Notes: generated from the letters alone by a model not told the origin. A DNA stretch of 64,000 nucleotides from Hypericibacter terrae (GCF_008728855.1 NZ_CP042906.1:3771570-3835569); one strand, 5' to 3'; counted from the first letter of the stretch, positions 1-10,260 are shown. Made by a program: numbers and translations.

Positions 1-249
1 CTCCTGCCGTCCGCCCTCACCCAGCGTGAGGAGTCCGTTCGGCTCTTCGATGCCGGCCGCCATCAGCCCGCGCGGACGATGATATTTGAAGCTGCGGCCG
101 ACCAGCGCCACGCCATTGGCCAGCATCGCCGAGGCCAGCGTGTCGCCGGCAAAGCCGTTGATCCGCGCGCCATCGAGGGTGAAGGAGAGCGGCCGGCTGC
201 GGTCGATCCGCCCACCTTGCGGCAGGCGATGAGAATTGCCCTTCATCAT
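1..249 (-). CDS. soxA: Sarcosine oxidase alpha subunit, N-terminal part (cut by window edge)
   Basis: Only the first 83 codons are inside the window; the gene runs off the left edge. SoxA is the large subunit of heterotetrameric sarcosine oxidase, which demethylates sarcosine to glycine and passes the one-carbon unit to tetrahydrofolate. The visible N-terminus (LPQGGRIDRSRPLSFTLDG, then FAGDTLASAMLANG and VGRSFKYHRPRG) is the conserved start of the family. Its ATG overlaps the soxD stop as ATGA, so translation is probably coupled. The order soxB-soxD-soxA is the standard operon; soxG would be expected beyond the edge. Confidence 0.93.
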   Translation of the reverse strand, partial: MMKGNSHRLPQGGRIDRSRPLSFTLDGARINGFAGDTLASAMLANGVALVGRSFKYHRPRGLMAAGIEEPNGLLTLGEGGRQE

Positions 250-530
250 CGGCCGGCTCCGCCTTTGGCGGCGGCTTCGCGCGCGGACCTGGCGGCGCCG
301 GGCGTGTTGGTCGCCGTGTCGCGCTCCAGCACCAGCCATTGCCGGCAACCCAGCACATGCTGCCAATATTCGCGATGCGGACCCTTGGGGTTGTCGAACA
401 GGAAGACATGATCGTGCCAGGCCTTCAGGTCGCCCGTGCCATGCGCGGGCCGCGCCTTGCTGGCATCGCTGCCATAGCGGAACTCGGAGTAGTCGCGCTC
501 GCCGCACCAGGGGCAGGTGATTCTCAGCAT
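246..530 (-). CDS. soxD: Sarcosine oxidase delta subunit
   Basis: This 94-residue protein is the small zinc-binding subunit of heterotetrameric sarcosine oxidase. It opens with the family signature CPWCGERDYSEFRYG, whose two cysteines (about residues 6 and 9) are zinc ligands. The middle part (HDHVFLFDNPKGPHREYWQH) is also typical. The tail after about residue 75 is Ala/Gly-rich and not conserved. It lies 12 bp after soxB and overlaps soxA by four bases, as expected for a stoichiometric complex. Confidence 0.95.
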   Translation of the reverse strand: MLRITCPWCGERDYSEFRYGSDASKARPAHGTGDLKAWHDHVFLFDNPKGPHREYWQHVLGCRQWLVLERDTATNTPGAARSAREAAAKGGAGR

Positions 531-542
531 CGTCGAAGAGCC

Positions 543-1883
543 TTACTGCTTGTAGTTCCAGTTGCCGGCGCCGTGATCGTCGAGCTCGCCGCCCTTCTCG
601 AACCGGTCGAGGCTGAAGCAGCGGTTGAGCTCATGCGCCTCGCCCTTGGCGACCGTATGGGCGAAGGTCCAGCCCGACGCCGGGATCGCCTTGAAGCCCT
701 GATAGCACCAGCCGCCATCGAGATAGAGATTGGGGATCGGCGTCCCGCAGATGAAAGGCGCGCCGTCGGGCGTCATGTCCATGATGCCGGCCCAATGCCG
801 CAGCAGCCGCAGACGCGAGACCGCCGGGATCAACGAGACGGCGCATTCCGCCACGGTCTGGATCTTCGGCAGCTGGCCGCGCTGGGTGTAGTTGTTGAAG
901 CCGTCGATATGGCCGCCGAAGACGAGGCCGCCCTTGTCGGATTGAGAGATGTAGAAGAGCTCGGCGCCGAACGAGACGACGTGATGGATCAGCGGCTTGA
1001 TCGGCTCGGAAACGAAGGCCTGCAGCAGATGGCTTTCGACCGGCAGCCTCAGGCCCGCCTTGGCCGCCACATGCGAGCTGTGGCCCGCGACTGCGATGGC
1101 GGTCTTGCCGGCGCGGATGGGCCCCTTGGTCGTCTCGATCCCGGTGACCTTCCCCTGCTCCATGGTGAAGCCGGTCATCTCGCAATTCTCGATGATGTCG
1201 ACGCCGAGATCGCTGGCCGCGCGCGCATAGCCCCAGGCGACCGCGTCATGGCGCACCGTGCCGGCGCGCTGCTGGATGATGCCGCCCACGACCGGAAAGC
1301 GCGCCGCGTCGCTGTAATCGAGATAGGGGAGCAGCTTCATTACTTGCCCGCGATCGAGCAGCTCGGCATCGATGCCATGCAGGCGCATGATGTTGCCCTT
1401 GCGCGCCAGCACATCCATCTGCGACGGGTTGTGCGCCAGGCCGATCTGGCCACGCTGCGACAGCATCACGTTGAAATTGAGGGTATGCGACAGCCCTTCC
1501 CAGAGCTGTAGCGAGAATTCGAAGAATTTCGTGTTGCCGCCGATCATGTAGTTCGAGCGCACGATTGTCGTGTTACGCCCGACATTGCCCGAGCCGATAT
1601 AGCCCCGCTCGATCACCGCGACATTCTTGATGCCGTGATTGGCCGCCAGATAATAGGCCGTCGCCAGCCCATGCCCGCCGCCGCCGATAATGACGACGTC
1701 ATAGCTCGATTTGGGCGCCGGCGACCGCCAGGCGCGCGGCCAGGGGCTCGAGGGAAGGAGGGCGTGGCGGAGAAGGGAGAGGGCCGAATAGCGTTTTGCC
1801 AAGGCGGGAAACCCGAACTGATGCTTTAGCGCGGGGATGATAGGGACATGAGAGACGCGCCGGCTGTCAATAGCGACGGGCAT
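543..1883 (-). CDS. soxB: Sarcosine oxidase beta subunit
   Basis: SoxB carries the sarcosine-oxidising site: it binds FAD and, in characterised enzymes, a covalent FMN on a histidine. The frame has the dinucleotide-binding motif VVIIGGGGHGLATAYYLA near residues 63-80, the block GRNTTIVRSNY, the region RAGTVRHDAVAWGYARAA and the C-terminal DGGWCYQGFKAIPASGW. Total length is 446 residues, about 30 more than usual. The family normally starts near the KRYSALSLLRHAL stretch, so the first 30 residues are doubtful, although no ATG lies there and only a TTG (LAKRYS) would fit. First gene of the sox operon in this window. Confidence 0.93.
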   Translation of the reverse strand: MPVAIDSRRVSHVPIIPALKHQFGFPALAKRYSALSLLRHALLPSSPWPRAWRSPAPKSSYDVVIIGGGGHGLATAYYLAANHGIKNVAVIERGYIGSGNVGRNTTIVRSNYMIGGNTKFFEFSLQLWEGLSHTLNFNVMLSQRGQIGLAHNPSQMDVLARKGNIMRLHGIDAELLDRGQVMKLLPYLDYSDAARFPVVGGIIQQRAGTVRHDAVAWGYARAASDLGVDIIENCEMTGFTMEQGKVTGIETTKGPIRAGKTAIAVAGHSSHVAAKAGLRLPVESHLLQAFVSEPIKPLIHHVVSFGAELFYISQSDKGGLVFGGHIDGFNNYTQRGQLPKIQTVAECAVSLIPAVSRLRLLRHWAGIMDMTPDGAPFICGTPIPNLYLDGGWCYQGFKAIPASGWTFAHTVAKGEAHELNRCFSLDRFEKGGELDDHGAGNWNYKQ

Positions 1884-1943
1884 TAGCGACAGGGCGTCGC
1901 CCAGCCCATCATTTTCAGGGGACGATTCCGCCCCCTGCCGGGG

Positions 1944-2825
1944 CTATGTCCGTCCGGGGCCCGTTGCGGGGCCGCGGCCTCCCCAGCGGCGCACCAACCC
2001 GGCCTTGAGCAGCCGTCCGCTCTTGGCGGCCGCCCGTTTCAAGGTCAGCGTGTCGAGCTCCTCCCGAACCGCCTCGCGGGCCAGGGCATCGGCGGCCTGG
2101 CGCCAGATTCCCTCTCGAAATCCGGGTTCCTGGAATCGGGCCCGCCAGGCGGCCAGCTCGTCGGCCCGCTCCTGGTCGGTCAGGTTCGGCCGCGCGCTGC
2201 TGGCGGTGCAGATGCAGGTCGGCACCAGGGCCGACCGGGCGCGGCACCAGGGCTCGGCCAGGAACTGCCGCCACATATAGAGGTCGGTCCAGGGGAATTC
2301 CGGCGGGGTGGTCCGCCAGCCGTAAGGCAGCTTCCGGTAGGCTTCCAGCGTATGGCCGGCGAAGGTGAAATCGAACCGGTTGAAGAGCTGCGTCAGCATC
2401 AGCCGGCGGAACTCGGGGTTCTCCAGATCCGCCGGCAGAAACCGCAAGGCGCCCGCGTCGTCGAGGCCGATATGAAGCGTATGGCCGAAATCGACCTCCC
2501 GCAGCAGCCGGTCCAGGGTCTCGAGATGCTCGGGCATCCAGGCATCGTCATCGCCGAGATAGGCGACAATGCGCCCGGTGGCCTGCTTCAGCGCCTCGTG
2601 ACGATGGATCTCGCCCTTGCGCGGCCCCTTCGGGAAATCGAAGAAGCGGATCCGGGGGTCGGCCGCACCCAGCTCGCGCATCACGTCCCGCGTGGCGTCG
2701 CCGACGCCGTCGCCCACCACGAACAGCTCGAAATCCTGAAGGGTCTGGCTTTGCGCACTCGCGATCGCGTGGCGCAGGGGCGCCACATGGTTGTGCGTCG
2801 GGATCAGGATGGTTGCGGCCGGCAT
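1944..2825 (-). CDS. Family 2 glycosyltransferase
   Basis: Predicted cytoplasmic GT-A glycosyltransferase of 293 residues transferring a sugar from a nucleotide donor; acceptor unknown. The N-terminus ATILIPTHNHVAPLRHAI is the GT2 nucleotide-binding strand. FVVGDGVGDATRDV follows, and YLGDDDAWMPEHLETLDRLL holds the Asp-rich metal motif. No membrane segment is visible. It lies 18 bp after the RmlC-like gene on the same strand, so the pair is likely an operon for modifying a surface glycan. A W-rich segment (PPEFPWTDLYMWRQFL) may form the acceptor side. Confidence 0.85.
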   Translation of the reverse strand: MPAATILIPTHNHVAPLRHAIASAQSQTLQDFELFVVGDGVGDATRDVMRELGAADPRIRFFDFPKGPRKGEIHRHEALKQATGRIVAYLGDDDAWMPEHLETLDRLLREVDFGHTLHIGLDDAGALRFLPADLENPEFRRLMLTQLFNRFDFTFAGHTLEAYRKLPYGWRTTPPEFPWTDLYMWRQFLAEPWCRARSALVPTCICTASSARPNLTDQERADELAAWRARFQEPGFREGIWRQAADALAREAVREELDTLTLKRAAAKSGRLLKAGLVRRWGGRGPATGPGRT

Positions 2826-2843
2826 CGCGGTCGGGTCAGCGCC

Positions 2844-3422
2844 TCATGACCGCCGCGGCACCCCGCCCGCGGCCTCGAACTGGCGCAGGAGGGTCGCGAA
2901 ATCCGGCAGGTCGGCGTCGCGCGGCAGCAGGATCGGCGCGCGCGAAGGCCAGTCGATATCCAGGTCGGGATCGTCGAACCGGCATCCGGCCTGGTCGACG
3001 CCATCGTAATAGGCGCTGAGGCCGTAGAGATAGGTCACGGGGTCATGGGCATAAATGCCATGCGCGACGCCGGGCGGGATGATCAGCACCTGGGGCGCCT
3101 CGCCCTCGGCCTGGAGCGTCATGCCCCGTCGGAAGCTCGGCCCGTCCCGGCGCAGATCGGCCAGACCGATCGTCGCCCGGCCGCCGACGACAACGATGTA
3201 GTCGACGCGCAAGCGGTGCACATGCACACCGCGCAACACATGGCGGCGCGTATTGATGAAATCCCACTGCACCGGCCTTGCGGCCAGCTCCCAGGAGTCG
3301 CGATGAATCTCGCAAAGGCTGCCACGCAGATCGGGGGCGGGCGTCAAGGGTCGCAGCCGAACGCCCGCGATTGCAACGGGCTTCACCTTCAAACCGGTCT
3401 TGGGAACGAGATCGCCGTCCAT
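2844..3422 (-). CDS. RmlC-like sugar epimerase (cupin)
   Basis: The protein resembles dTDP-4-dehydrorhamnose 3,5-epimerase (RmlC) and related sugar isomerases of the double-stranded beta-helix fold. Seen: the start RLRPLTPAPDLRGSLCEIHR, the strand VLRGVHVHRLRVDYIVVV with a histidine where RmlC has its catalytic base, IIPPGVAHGIYA, and the Tyr-rich TYLYGLSAYYDG. I chose the ATG at 3422 because AAGGGG sits six bases upstream; the frame stays open for 10 more codons. Probably makes the sugar donor for the adjacent glycosyltransferase; the exact substrate is unknown. Confidence 0.8.
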   Translation of the reverse strand: MDGDLVPKTGLKVKPVAIAGVRLRPLTPAPDLRGSLCEIHRDSWELAARPVQWDFINTRRHVLRGVHVHRLRVDYIVVVGGRATIGLADLRRDGPSFRRGMTLQAEGEAPQVLIIPPGVAHGIYAHDPVTYLYGLSAYYDGVDQAGCRFDDPDLDIDWPSRAPILLPRDADLPDFATLLRQFEAAGGVPRRS

Positions 3423-3659
3423 CTCCGACCCCTTGCACCGAGCTATCGCCACCCCCCCCGCACGACAATCTCGGAACTTCCGGCTGTCCCCCCAGTTAGA
3501 CTACTGCTTTCGCCCGCCTCTGCCCAGCCGCCCGTTCCTGATCACTGGACCCGTAACTCCTGGCTGTCTATCCGGTCACTCTCGGCTGACCGCCGCCGCC
3601 CCATCGGTACGGAGACGTCTCTGGCCGTCCGCTTTCTCAGCATTAGCACCGCGATCACG

Positions 3660-4655
3660 ATGCGGCGCCGGCCGGTTGCGGCCGGCATTTGCGCCGTCAT
3701 GATCGGCCTTGGCATTTCCCCGCAAGCCCGCGCCGACGAGTTCGAAGACGGCACCTTCAACCTGGTGCTCGAGAACGACCTCGTCTCCGGCTTCGACCAG
3801 GACTATACGAACGGCATTCAACTGAGCTGGACTTCGGGCCTGGGCGGAGCGCCCTCCTGGGCCGTGGACGCCGCCCGCTGGCTGCCCTTCTTCGCCGACC
3901 AAGGCGATGTCCGGGTCAGCTACGGCATCGGCCAGAACATGTACACCCCCAGCGATATCACGGTCGCCGACCCGCCTGCCGACGACCGACCCTACGCGGG
4001 CTGGCTCTATGGCTCGATCGGCCTGATGGAAGAAACCGGCACGCGGCTCGACCAGTTGCAATTGCAGATCGGCATGGTCGGACCCGCCTCGCTCGCCGAC
4101 AAGACCCAGAGCTGGGTTCATGGGATCATCGGCGCCGATAAGCCCCAAGGCTGGGATCATCAGATCAACAACGAGCCCGGAATCGTTCTCACCTATGAAC
4201 GCAGCTGGCGCGCCTTCGTGTCCGGCGACATCTGGGGGTTCTCCTTCGACGCCACCCCGCATATCGGCGGCGCGGTCGGCAACGTCTTCACTTACGCGAA
4301 CGCCGGCGCGACCTTGCGGCTTGGCTGGAACCTGCCGGACGATTATGGCCCACCGCGAATCGAGCCGAGCCTCCCCGGTTCCGGTTTCTTCGAACCCCAG
4401 GACGATTTCGGGCTCTATTTCTTCGCCGGATTGGATGGACGGGCGGTCGCGCGAAACATTTTCCTGGACGGCAATACATTCCAGGACAGCCGGAGCGTCG
4501 ATCGGAATATCTTTGTCGGCGATGCGCAGGTCGGCGTGGCCTTCACGATCCGGACCGTGCGCCTGGCTTACACCCATGTCTTCCGGACGCCGGAGTTCGA
4601 CGGGCAGCACAACGTCGACAAATTCGGCGCGCTCAGCCTCACGCTCCGCTTTTGA
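3660..4655 (+). CDS. Outer-membrane beta-barrel protein, LpxR-like (DUF2219)
   Basis: Residues 1-24 (MRRRPVAAGICAVMIGLGIS to QARA) look like a signal peptide. The mature start NLVLENDLVSGFDQDYTNG and the later GWDHQINNEPGIVL match LpxR, an outer-membrane lipid A 3'-O-deacylase; the Asn-Asp pair, the Ser after YTNG and the His of WDH are catalytic or metal residues in Salmonella LpxR. The C-terminal LSLTLRF ends in Phe, as beta-barrel proteins do. About 331 residues, the family size. The frame is open far upstream, and the start rests on the signal peptide because no clear ribosome site precedes it. Lipid A deacylation is inferred. Confidence 0.85.
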   Translation: MRRRPVAAGICAVMIGLGISPQARADEFEDGTFNLVLENDLVSGFDQDYTNGIQLSWTSGLGGAPSWAVDAARWLPFFADQGDVRVSYGIGQNMYTPSDITVADPPADDRPYAGWLYGSIGLMEETGTRLDQLQLQIGMVGPASLADKTQSWVHGIIGADKPQGWDHQINNEPGIVLTYERSWRAFVSGDIWGFSFDATPHIGGAVGNVFTYANAGATLRLGWNLPDDYGPPRIEPSLPGSGFFEPQDDFGLYFFAGLDGRAVARNIFLDGNTFQDSRSVDRNIFVGDAQVGVAFTIRTVRLAYTHVFRTPEFDGQHNVDKFGALSLTLRF

Positions 4656-4747
4656 CACTGGCGGATCGGTTGATCTCCCTCCGGGGCGGCCTTAGACTCG
4701 GGAACCAACGTCGCAACGGCATCGGATTCGCAAGAGAGGATCGCCCC

Positions 4748-5389
4748 TTGGCCGCCCTCAGGAAAGAGAGCCCCAATGCGGGCCTCATCGTCATCGACCT
4801 GCAGAACGATTTTTGCCCCGGCGGCGCGCTCGCTGTCGCCGGCGGCGACGAGATCGTGCCCCTCGTCAACCGCCTCATCGGCTCCTTCGAGCATGTGGTG
4901 CTGACGCAGGACTGGCATCCCGCCGGCCATTCGAGCTTTGCCTCGACCCATGCCGGCCAGGCGCCCTTCGCTGCGGTTCAGATGGCTTACGGCTCGCAGA
5001 CGCTCTGGCCGGATCACTGCGTTCAGGGAACCCCCGGCGCCGAGTTCCACCGGGACCTGGCCTGGACCAAGGCCGAGCTCGTCATCCGCAAAGGGTTCCG
5101 GAAGGCGATCGACAGCTATTCCGCCTTCTATGAGAACGACCGCAAGACCCCGACGGGCCTCGCCGGTTACCTGCGCGAGCGCGGCCTGACCAAGCTGGCC
5201 CTGGTCGGCCTGGCGACCGATTTCTGCGTCGCCTATTCGGCGCTGGATGCGGCACGCCTCGGTTTCGACACGACCGTGCTGCTGGATGCCTGCCGCGCCA
5301 TCGACCTCAATGGCTCGCTGGCGACGGCCCGGCGGCAGATGCAGCTGGCGGGCGTGAGCCTCGGCGAGGCCGCCCGGCTCGTTGCCTAG
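4748..5389 (+). CDS. pncA: Nicotinamidase
   Basis: Isochorismatase-fold amidase converting nicotinamide to nicotinate for NAD salvage. All three catalytic positions are visible: Asp of LIVIDLQNDFCPGG, Lys of VIRKGFRKAIDSYSAF and Cys of ATDFCVAYSALDA. The metal-site His region LTQDWHPAGHSSFASTH is intact. About 213 residues, normal for the family. The preferred start is a TTG at 4748, seven bases after AGAGAGGA; no in-frame ATG exists near the conserved N-terminus. It may be relevant that its product, nicotinate, is the presumed type of substrate of the pathway at 12-24 kb. Confidence 0.93.
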   Translation: MAALRKESPNAGLIVIDLQNDFCPGGALAVAGGDEIVPLVNRLIGSFEHVVLTQDWHPAGHSSFASTHAGQAPFAAVQMAYGSQTLWPDHCVQGTPGAEFHRDLAWTKAELVIRKGFRKAIDSYSAFYENDRKTPTGLAGYLRERGLTKLALVGLATDFCVAYSALDAARLGFDTTVLLDACRAIDLNGSLATARRQMQLAGVSLGEAARLVA

Positions 5390-5401
5390 GCCGCCCAGCC
5401 A

Positions 5402-6111
5402 TCACATCGATCGCAACCCGACCCCGACATAACGCTGCAGGGGCGTCGGATCGGACCTGAGGCTGGGGACATCGCAGGTCTCCTTCACCGTGCCATTCTC
5501 GATGAAGGCGACCCGGTCCGCGACCGACAACGCCGCCTCGACCCGCTGCTCGACCAGGATGGTGGCCACGCCCTGGCTCCGGAGCAGCCGGACCGTATCG
5601 AGGATCGCCGCGATCATGCTGGGCATCAACCCCTCGGTCGGCTCGTCCAGCAGCAGAACGGCCGGTTCCAGGCAAAGGGCACGGGCGACGGCCAGCATCT
5701 CCTGCTCGCCGCCGGAGAGCGTGCCGGCGGCTTGAGCCAGACGTTCCTTCAGGACCGGAAACAAAGCCAGGACGCGTTCGCGCACCGAGGCGCCCCGGTC
5801 CCGGGCCATAAGGCCGATCGCCAGATTTTCCTCGACCGTCAGCTCGGCGAACAGACGCCGGCCCTGCGGCACATAAGCGATGCCGCGGCGCGGGATCTCA
5901 TGCGCCGGCAGCCCGCCGAGATCGACATCGCCGAGGCATACCCGCCCCGAGCGCGGTTTGATGAGACCCATAATGGTCTTGAGCGTCGTGGTCTTGCCGG
6001 CGCCGTTGCGGCCGAGCAGACAAAGCACCTCGCCCGGCGCCACGCGCAGCGAGAGATCGCGCAGCACTTGGACGCGCCCATAGAAACAGTTCACGGCGTC
6101 GAGGGTCAGGA

Positions 6112-6115
<4 letters not shown>
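5402..6115 (-). CDS. livF: LIV-type ABC transporter ATPase LivF (cassette 1)
   Basis: Second ATPase of a branched-chain-amino-acid-type uptake transporter, 237 residues. Walker A is GRNGAGKTT near residue 37, the signature is LSGGEQEML, Walker B is VLLLDEPTEGLMP and the switch histidine is replaced by Gln in ILVEQRVEAAL, which is usual for LivF. Last gene of the minus-strand cassette livK-livH-livM-livG-livF, and its start overlaps the livG stop. Substrate cannot be read from the sequence; the family also takes up amides and urea. Confidence 0.92.
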
Positions 6116-6839
<724 letters not shown>

Positions 6840-6861
<22 letters not shown>

Positions 6862-7835
6862 TTCTGCCGCAACGTGCCGAGGATGCCTTTCGGGAACCAG
6901 AGCACGAGCAGCACCAGGGCCACGCCGACGATCAGCATGTAGCTCGAGGTATATTCGCTGGAGAAATCGATCAGGTAATACATCAGGGCCGTGCCCAGGA
7001 GCGGGCCCAGGATCGTACCCTGCCCACCCAGCAGCACCCAGAGCAGCGGCAGGATCGAATATTGGATGCCGGCGAAGGTCGAGCCGACATAAGAGAAAAG
7101 GAGCGCATAGGTGGCGCCGGCCGCCGCCGACAGTGTGCCGGAAAGCGCGAGCGAGCCCAACTTGTAGCGGAAGCTGTGATAACCCAGCATCACCGTCCGC
7201 GCCTCGTTCTCGCGGATCGCCACGAGCACGCGGCCGATGCGCGAGCGAACAAGGAAGAGCGAGACCAGCAGGCTGATCGCGAAGAGCAGCAGCGCCAGAT
7301 TATAGCGGATCGGCGGCGAGACCAGGGTCAGGGGTCCCTCCTCGCTGCCCGTGTCCCAGCTCCAGGCGCTCAGATCGATGACGATACCCTGGTCGCCCTG
7401 CGTGATCTCGTTGAAATAGAGCGTCAGGAGGAAACAGGCCTGGGCGAACATCAGCGTCACGATCATGAAGGAGACGCCACTGGTGCGCAGCGCGATCATG
7501 CCGACTACGAGCGACAGGGCGAGGCCCGTGAGCAGGCCGACCACGAAGGCCGAGAGCGGATCGAATCCCAGATAATAGGCGCTGAGGCCCGCGCCATAGA
7601 GACCGGCCGCGAAGAACATCGCATGACCGAGGCTCATCAGGCCGGTGTAGCCCAGCAGCAGATTGTAACCCATGGCGTAGCTCGCCAGGATCATGATCCG
7701 GCTCATATTGGTGTGGTCATAGGCCGGCAACAGGAACTGCAGCGCGAACAGCGCCGCGATCACGCCGAGATGCAGCCAGAGCGGCCGCCGATCATCGTGC
7801 CGGGAGGCGAAGGCGGGCAAGGCCGGCGCGCTCAT
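6840..7835 (-). CDS. livM: LIV-type ABC transporter permease LivM (cassette 1)
   Basis: Inner-membrane permease of 331 residues with several hydrophobic segments. It carries the LivM landmarks YNLLLGYTGLMSLGHAMFF, the EAA-like loop RIGRVLVAIRENEARTVMLG and the C-terminal LVLLVLWFPKGILGT. The ATG at 7835 overlaps the livH stop as ATGA, which fixes the start even though the frame is open further upstream. Forms the channel with LivH. Confidence 0.93.
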
Positions 7836-8713
7836 CGGGCGCTCCGGGCGAACAGCCCTTCCGGTCGGAACACCAGCACCAGCGCCACCAGCAGGGTCGC
7901 GATGATCTTGGAGAGTGTGCCGGAGAAGAAGACCGAAATCATTCCATCGGAAAGCCCGATCACGAAGGCGGCGATCACCGTGCCGCGCAGGCTGCCGAGC
8001 CCGCCGATGATGACGGTGATGAAGGAGAGCAGCAGCGGGTCGAGTCCCATCAGATAATGGGCCTGCTGGATCGGCACGATCAGCACGCCCGCGACCGCCG
8101 CCAGCATGGCGCCCAGCGCGAAGATCATCGAATAGACGCGGGCGACGGGGATGCCGAAATTCTGCGCGGTCTCGCGATCGAACTGGGTCGCCCGCATGAC
8201 GAGGCCGATGCGGGTGCGCATCAGCAGGAACCAGGTCAGCAGCAGCAGGGCGGCCGAGGCCGCGACCACAACGAGCTTGTAGCCGGAGTAACCGAACCAG
8301 GGGAACTGAATGCGGAAGCTGATCGGCGGTTCGACCGGATGAGCATCGGGTCCGTAGAAGGTCAGCACCAACTGCTGGATGATATAGAGCATGCCGATGG
8401 TGGCGACGATGGTCGCCTCGGGATTGTAATTGAGTCGGGCGAGGACCAGCCGGTCGGCGCTCCAGGCGATGGCGCCCACCACCAGCGGGCTCAGGACCAG
8501 CGCCAGCAGAAAGCCCAGGGCCGGAATGCCGGGAACGAGGCTGCTGAAGCCATAGGCCAGCACCGCCCCCAGCATGAAGAACTCGCCATGCGCCACATTG
8601 ACGATGCGCATGACGCCGAACACGAGCGAGAGCCCCAGCGCCGTCAGCGCCAGCACGAAGGCGGCGGCGGTTCCTTCCAGGAAGGCCAGGAGAAGATGGG
8701 GACCGAGACTCAT
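7832..8713 (-). CDS. livH: LIV-type ABC transporter permease LivH (cassette 1)
   Basis: Permease of about 293 residues. It has the LivH signature near the N-terminus (LSLVFGVMRIVNVAHGEFFM), the cytoplasmic coupling loop (RTRIGLVMRATQFDRETAQN) and the glycine-rich FITVIIGGLGSLRGTVIA. The start at 8713 gives MSLGPHLLLAFLEGTAAAF; the frame is open ten codons further. A hairpin lies between it and the upstream binding-protein gene. Confidence 0.92.
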   Translation of the reverse strand: MSLGPHLLLAFLEGTAAAFVLALTALGLSLVFGVMRIVNVAHGEFFMLGAVLAYGFSSLVPGIPALGFLLALVLSPLVVGAIAWSADRLVLARLNYNPEATIVATIGMLYIIQQLVLTFYGPDAHPVEPPISFRIQFPWFGYSGYKLVVVAASAALLLLTWFLLMRTRIGLVMRATQFDRETAQNFGIPVARVYSMIFALGAMLAAVAGVLIVPIQQAHYLMGLDPLLLSFITVIIGGLGSLRGTVIAAFVIGLSDGMISVFFSGTLSKIIATLLVALVLVFRPEGLFARSAR

Positions 8714-8743
8714 GGCGCGCGGCTTCCCGCGATGAAGCCGCAC

Positions 8744-8778
8744 GCCCTCTCTTCACCCTTACCGGAGGAAGAGAGGGC
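8744..8778 (-). other. Intercistronic hairpin between livK and livH
   Basis: GCCCTCTCTTC at 8744-8754 is perfectly complementary to 8768-8778: an 11-bp stem with a 13-base loop and no T-tract. It sits between the binding-protein gene and the permease genes of the same operon. Such structures often stabilise the upstream message or partly attenuate, giving more binding protein than membrane components. That role is inference. Confidence 0.6.
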
Positions 8779-8810
8779 GCCGCCGTTGGAAATCACGACC
8801 TCGGATGCCG

Positions 8811-10133
8811 TCAGAGCGGCTTGGTTGTGTAATCCGTTTCGGGCGGATAGAGCCCATCCTGGATCGCCGTCTTGTGGACGACGTTCAGCTTGCCGCCCTC
8901 GACCTTCGAGATGTACTGGTGGCCGTAGCACTGGTGGAGCTTGCCGTTGAAGGTCTTGTCGCCCTGCGGATGCTCGTCGCCCTCGGCGAAGACCGTCATC
9001 GCCTCGACCGCCTCGATCAGCGTGCCCTTGTCATGGAAGGTCGGCTTCTGGTAACCGCTCTTCTCCATGCCGGCCTTGATGACATAGAGCGTCTCCCAGC
9101 AGCCGAACATATGGGAGTAGGTCGAGACTTCCTTCGGATCGGCGGTCGAGGCACCATTGTCGTCGACGCCGACTGCGGCGCGGTAATGCTTGTCGAAATC
9201 GGTCTGGTCCTTCTGGGCGTAGCGTGGGAAAGCCTCCCAGAAATAGGTGCCGTCCAGATATTCGAGGCCGGGGCTCGCCATATCGGTGGCTTCGAGCGAA
9301 TCGATGAAGCCGAAGATCTGCGGCCGGGTCGTGCCGAAATGATCGCCCATCTCCTTGACGAAGGTGAGCACGCCGGGACCGACCATCACATGGTAGATGA
9401 CCTCGGTGTCGGCCGGGACCTGCGCGAAATATTTCGAGTAGGAGGTTTCGGTCGGCGCCACCGGAATGAGCGCCGAGATCGAGCCGCCCTGCTCCTTGAT
9501 CGCGGCCGAGAAGAAATCGCGATGGTCGTAGCCGAACGCGTAGTCCGGATAGATCATCGACACCTTCTTGCCGAGATTGTTCGCGATCCAGGGCGCCATC
9601 GCGATCACCTGCGATTTCACGTCGGTGATGCCGGGCTGGAAGGTGTAGCGGTTCAAGGCGCCCGAGGCGACATGATGGCCCTCGCTGACGACGAAGTAGG
9701 GCATCTTGAGCTGACCCGCGGTCGGCGCCGATCCCATCACCACATGAGAGAACAGCGTACCGAACACCGCATCGACCTTATGTTTGGTCGCGAACTTCTC
9801 GACCACCTCGGCGCCGCGCTTCGGATCGGTGCCGTCGTCCTCGGCGATGATCACGATCTGACGGCCGTTGATGCCGCCGGCGTCGTTGATCAGCTTGACC
9901 GCGGCGGTCGTGGTCTGTTCGTACCAGCGCCCGTAGGCGGCGCCGATGCCGGTGCGGTGCACCTGGAAGCCCAGCTTGATCGGCTCGGCGGCGTGGGCCT
10001 GGATGAAGCGCATCGGCGTCGGCAGCAATCCCGACGCGGCGGCGGCACCGGCGGCAGCACCCAGCCCCTTGACCAGGCTGCGGCGCGTGATCAGCGAGCC
10101 ACTTGATTTCTTGATGGTTCCCTTGGCAGTCAT
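8811..10133 (-). CDS. ABC transporter substrate-binding protein, Tat-exported (cassette 1)
   Basis: Periplasmic binding protein of the LivK/type I fold, 440 residues. Residues 15-50 carry a twin-arginine signal (LITRRSLVKGLGAAAGAAAA followed by a hydrophobic stretch and AHAAEP). The mature part has IKLGFQVHRTGIGAAYG, DAGGINGRQIVIIAEDDGTD and VDAVFGTLFSHVV, the usual LivK landmarks. The start at 10133 has GGGGAGG seven bases upstream. First gene of cassette 1. The ligand is unknown; amides or urea are as possible as amino acids. Confidence 0.9.
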   Translation of the reverse strand: MTAKGTIKKSSGSLITRRSLVKGLGAAAGAAAASGLLPTPMRFIQAHAAEPIKLGFQVHRTGIGAAYGRWYEQTTTAAVKLINDAGGINGRQIVIIAEDDGTDPKRGAEVVEKFATKHKVDAVFGTLFSHVVMGSAPTAGQLKMPYFVVSEGHHVASGALNRYTFQPGITDVKSQVIAMAPWIANNLGKKVSMIYPDYAFGYDHRDFFSAAIKEQGGSISALIPVAPTETSYSKYFAQVPADTEVIYHVMVGPGVLTFVKEMGDHFGTTRPQIFGFIDSLEATDMASPGLEYLDGTYFWEAFPRYAQKDQTDFDKHYRAAVGVDDNGASTADPKEVSTYSHMFGCWETLYVIKAGMEKSGYQKPTFHDKGTLIEAVEAMTVFAEGDEHPQGDKTFNGKLHQCYGHQYISKVEGGKLNVVHKTAIQDGLYPPETDYTTKPL

Positions 10134-10260
10134 CGTCGCGCCTCCCCAGCGTTGAGCGGTGGCCTGCACGCTTCTCCCGCGCGGGCACCGGTTCTTGTTA
10201 TGGCGAACGTTTGCATAGAAATGAAATCATGCGACCCGGGAAAAGGCAATATCCGGCCCT

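Noticed and set aside
1740-1790. Possible palindromic repeat inserted in the soxB N-terminus
   Set aside because: The encoded residues (LRHALLPSSPWPRAWRSP) align with normal SoxB proteins without an insertion.
3473-3497. GGAAC-N16-AGTT before the LpxR-like gene
   Set aside because: The -10 half deviates from CGTT and the site is 160 bp from the start codon; too weak to call an EcfG promoter.
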